A stretch of DNA of 64,000 nt from an uncultured Pseudomonadales bacterium (GTDB lineage: Bacteria > Pseudomonadota > Gammaproteobacteria > Pseudomonadales > Azotimanducaceae), in contig CAKZWF010000020.1 in the NCBI GenBank assembly GCA_937921865.1, positions 1 through 64,000 of the forward strand. The letters are read 5' to 3'. Of this stretch, positions 63,956 to 64,000 are shown one piece after another. The notes beneath the pieces are model-generated. The model saw only the letters and a program-made list of their open reading frames with translations. It ran no database searches and was not told the DNA's origin. The translations under genes were made by a program, and so were the position numbers. Each line of letters starts with the position of its first letter. The stretch's first letter is position 1.

Positions 63956-64000
63956 CCTGGAATTTCACGGCTACATGATTGACTGTGGATAAGCTGTCAG

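Noticed and set aside
63984-63992. TGTGGATAA, a perfect DnaA-box on the minus strand
   Set aside because: About 0.5 such 9-mers are expected by chance in 64 kb of both strands, and no cluster of boxes or AT-rich region is visible before the window ends.

Overview
The window is a chromosomal stretch of a GC-rich Gram-negative bacterium, most likely a (marine-type) gammaproteobacterium. The evidence is a YegD-type Hsp70, a succinylase-type DapD, a bacterial glucokinase, a chaperone-usher pilus locus, a TatT-containing TRAP transporter and a PAS/GGDEF/EAL signalling protein. The taxonomic placement is inference. I see no rRNA, tRNA, insertion sequence, integrase or CRISPR array.

Layout. 1-8.1 kb: end of an ASCH-like gene, an Hsp70-like chaperone, a fatty acyl-CoA synthetase, two metallo-beta-lactamase-fold hydrolases, an acyl-CoA dehydrogenase and a small zinc-ribbon protein. 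8.4-12.3 kb: an isoquinoline-oxidoreductase-type molybdenum enzyme (2Fe-2S plus Mo subunit) followed by a luciferase-like monooxygenase (LLM) of the F420-dependent kind. 12.5-17.5 kb: a chaperone-usher pilus locus in which three spore-coat-U-type subunits face the usher and chaperone genes tail to tail, with a perfect CRP-type palindrome upstream of the subunits. 18-24.4 kb: a membrane protein, an orphan molybdopterin subunit, an enoyl-CoA hydratase, a small membrane-anchored protein and a second LLM. 24.6-30.1 kb: a tight operon with a second molybdenum enzyme pair, an acetyltransferase, a P-loop kinase, a third LLM and a glutathione transferase. 30-38.9 kb: a serine hydrolase, DapD, a P-loop protein, an aminotransferase/TIM-barrel/dehydrogenase set and an MFS transporter.

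38.9-46.9 kb is the metabolic centre of the window. All the recognised steps of coenzyme F420 assembly are encoded on one strand (fused CofG/CofH, CofC, CofD, CofE) together with an NADPH:F420 oxidoreductase, and two more LLM genes flank them. F420 is rare in Proteobacteria. Here the biosynthetic genes and at least five candidate F420 users lie within about 36 kb, beside molybdenum hydroxylases and acyl-CoA enzymes, which suggests a catabolic or biotransformation island. CofE is stand-alone and lacks the FMN-reductase domain of actinobacterial FbiB, so the starter unit (2-phospholactate, phosphoenolpyruvate or 3-phosphoglycerate) is an open question.

46.9-64 kb: a peptide-type ABC importer without its ATPases, glucokinase, a second serine hydrolase, an enoyl-CoA hydratase, a histidine-rich helical protein, a redoxin, a TRAP system (TatT, DctP, DctQ, DctM), a large c-di-GMP enzyme, a YjbQ protein and two small overlapping genes. 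The redoxin (54788-55405) is the most unusual single gene. Its reading frame is interrupted by one TGA exactly where homologues have the first cysteine of a CxxC motif, and an 8-bp hairpin with loop GUC follows at bacterial-SECIS distance. I call it a candidate selenoprotein.
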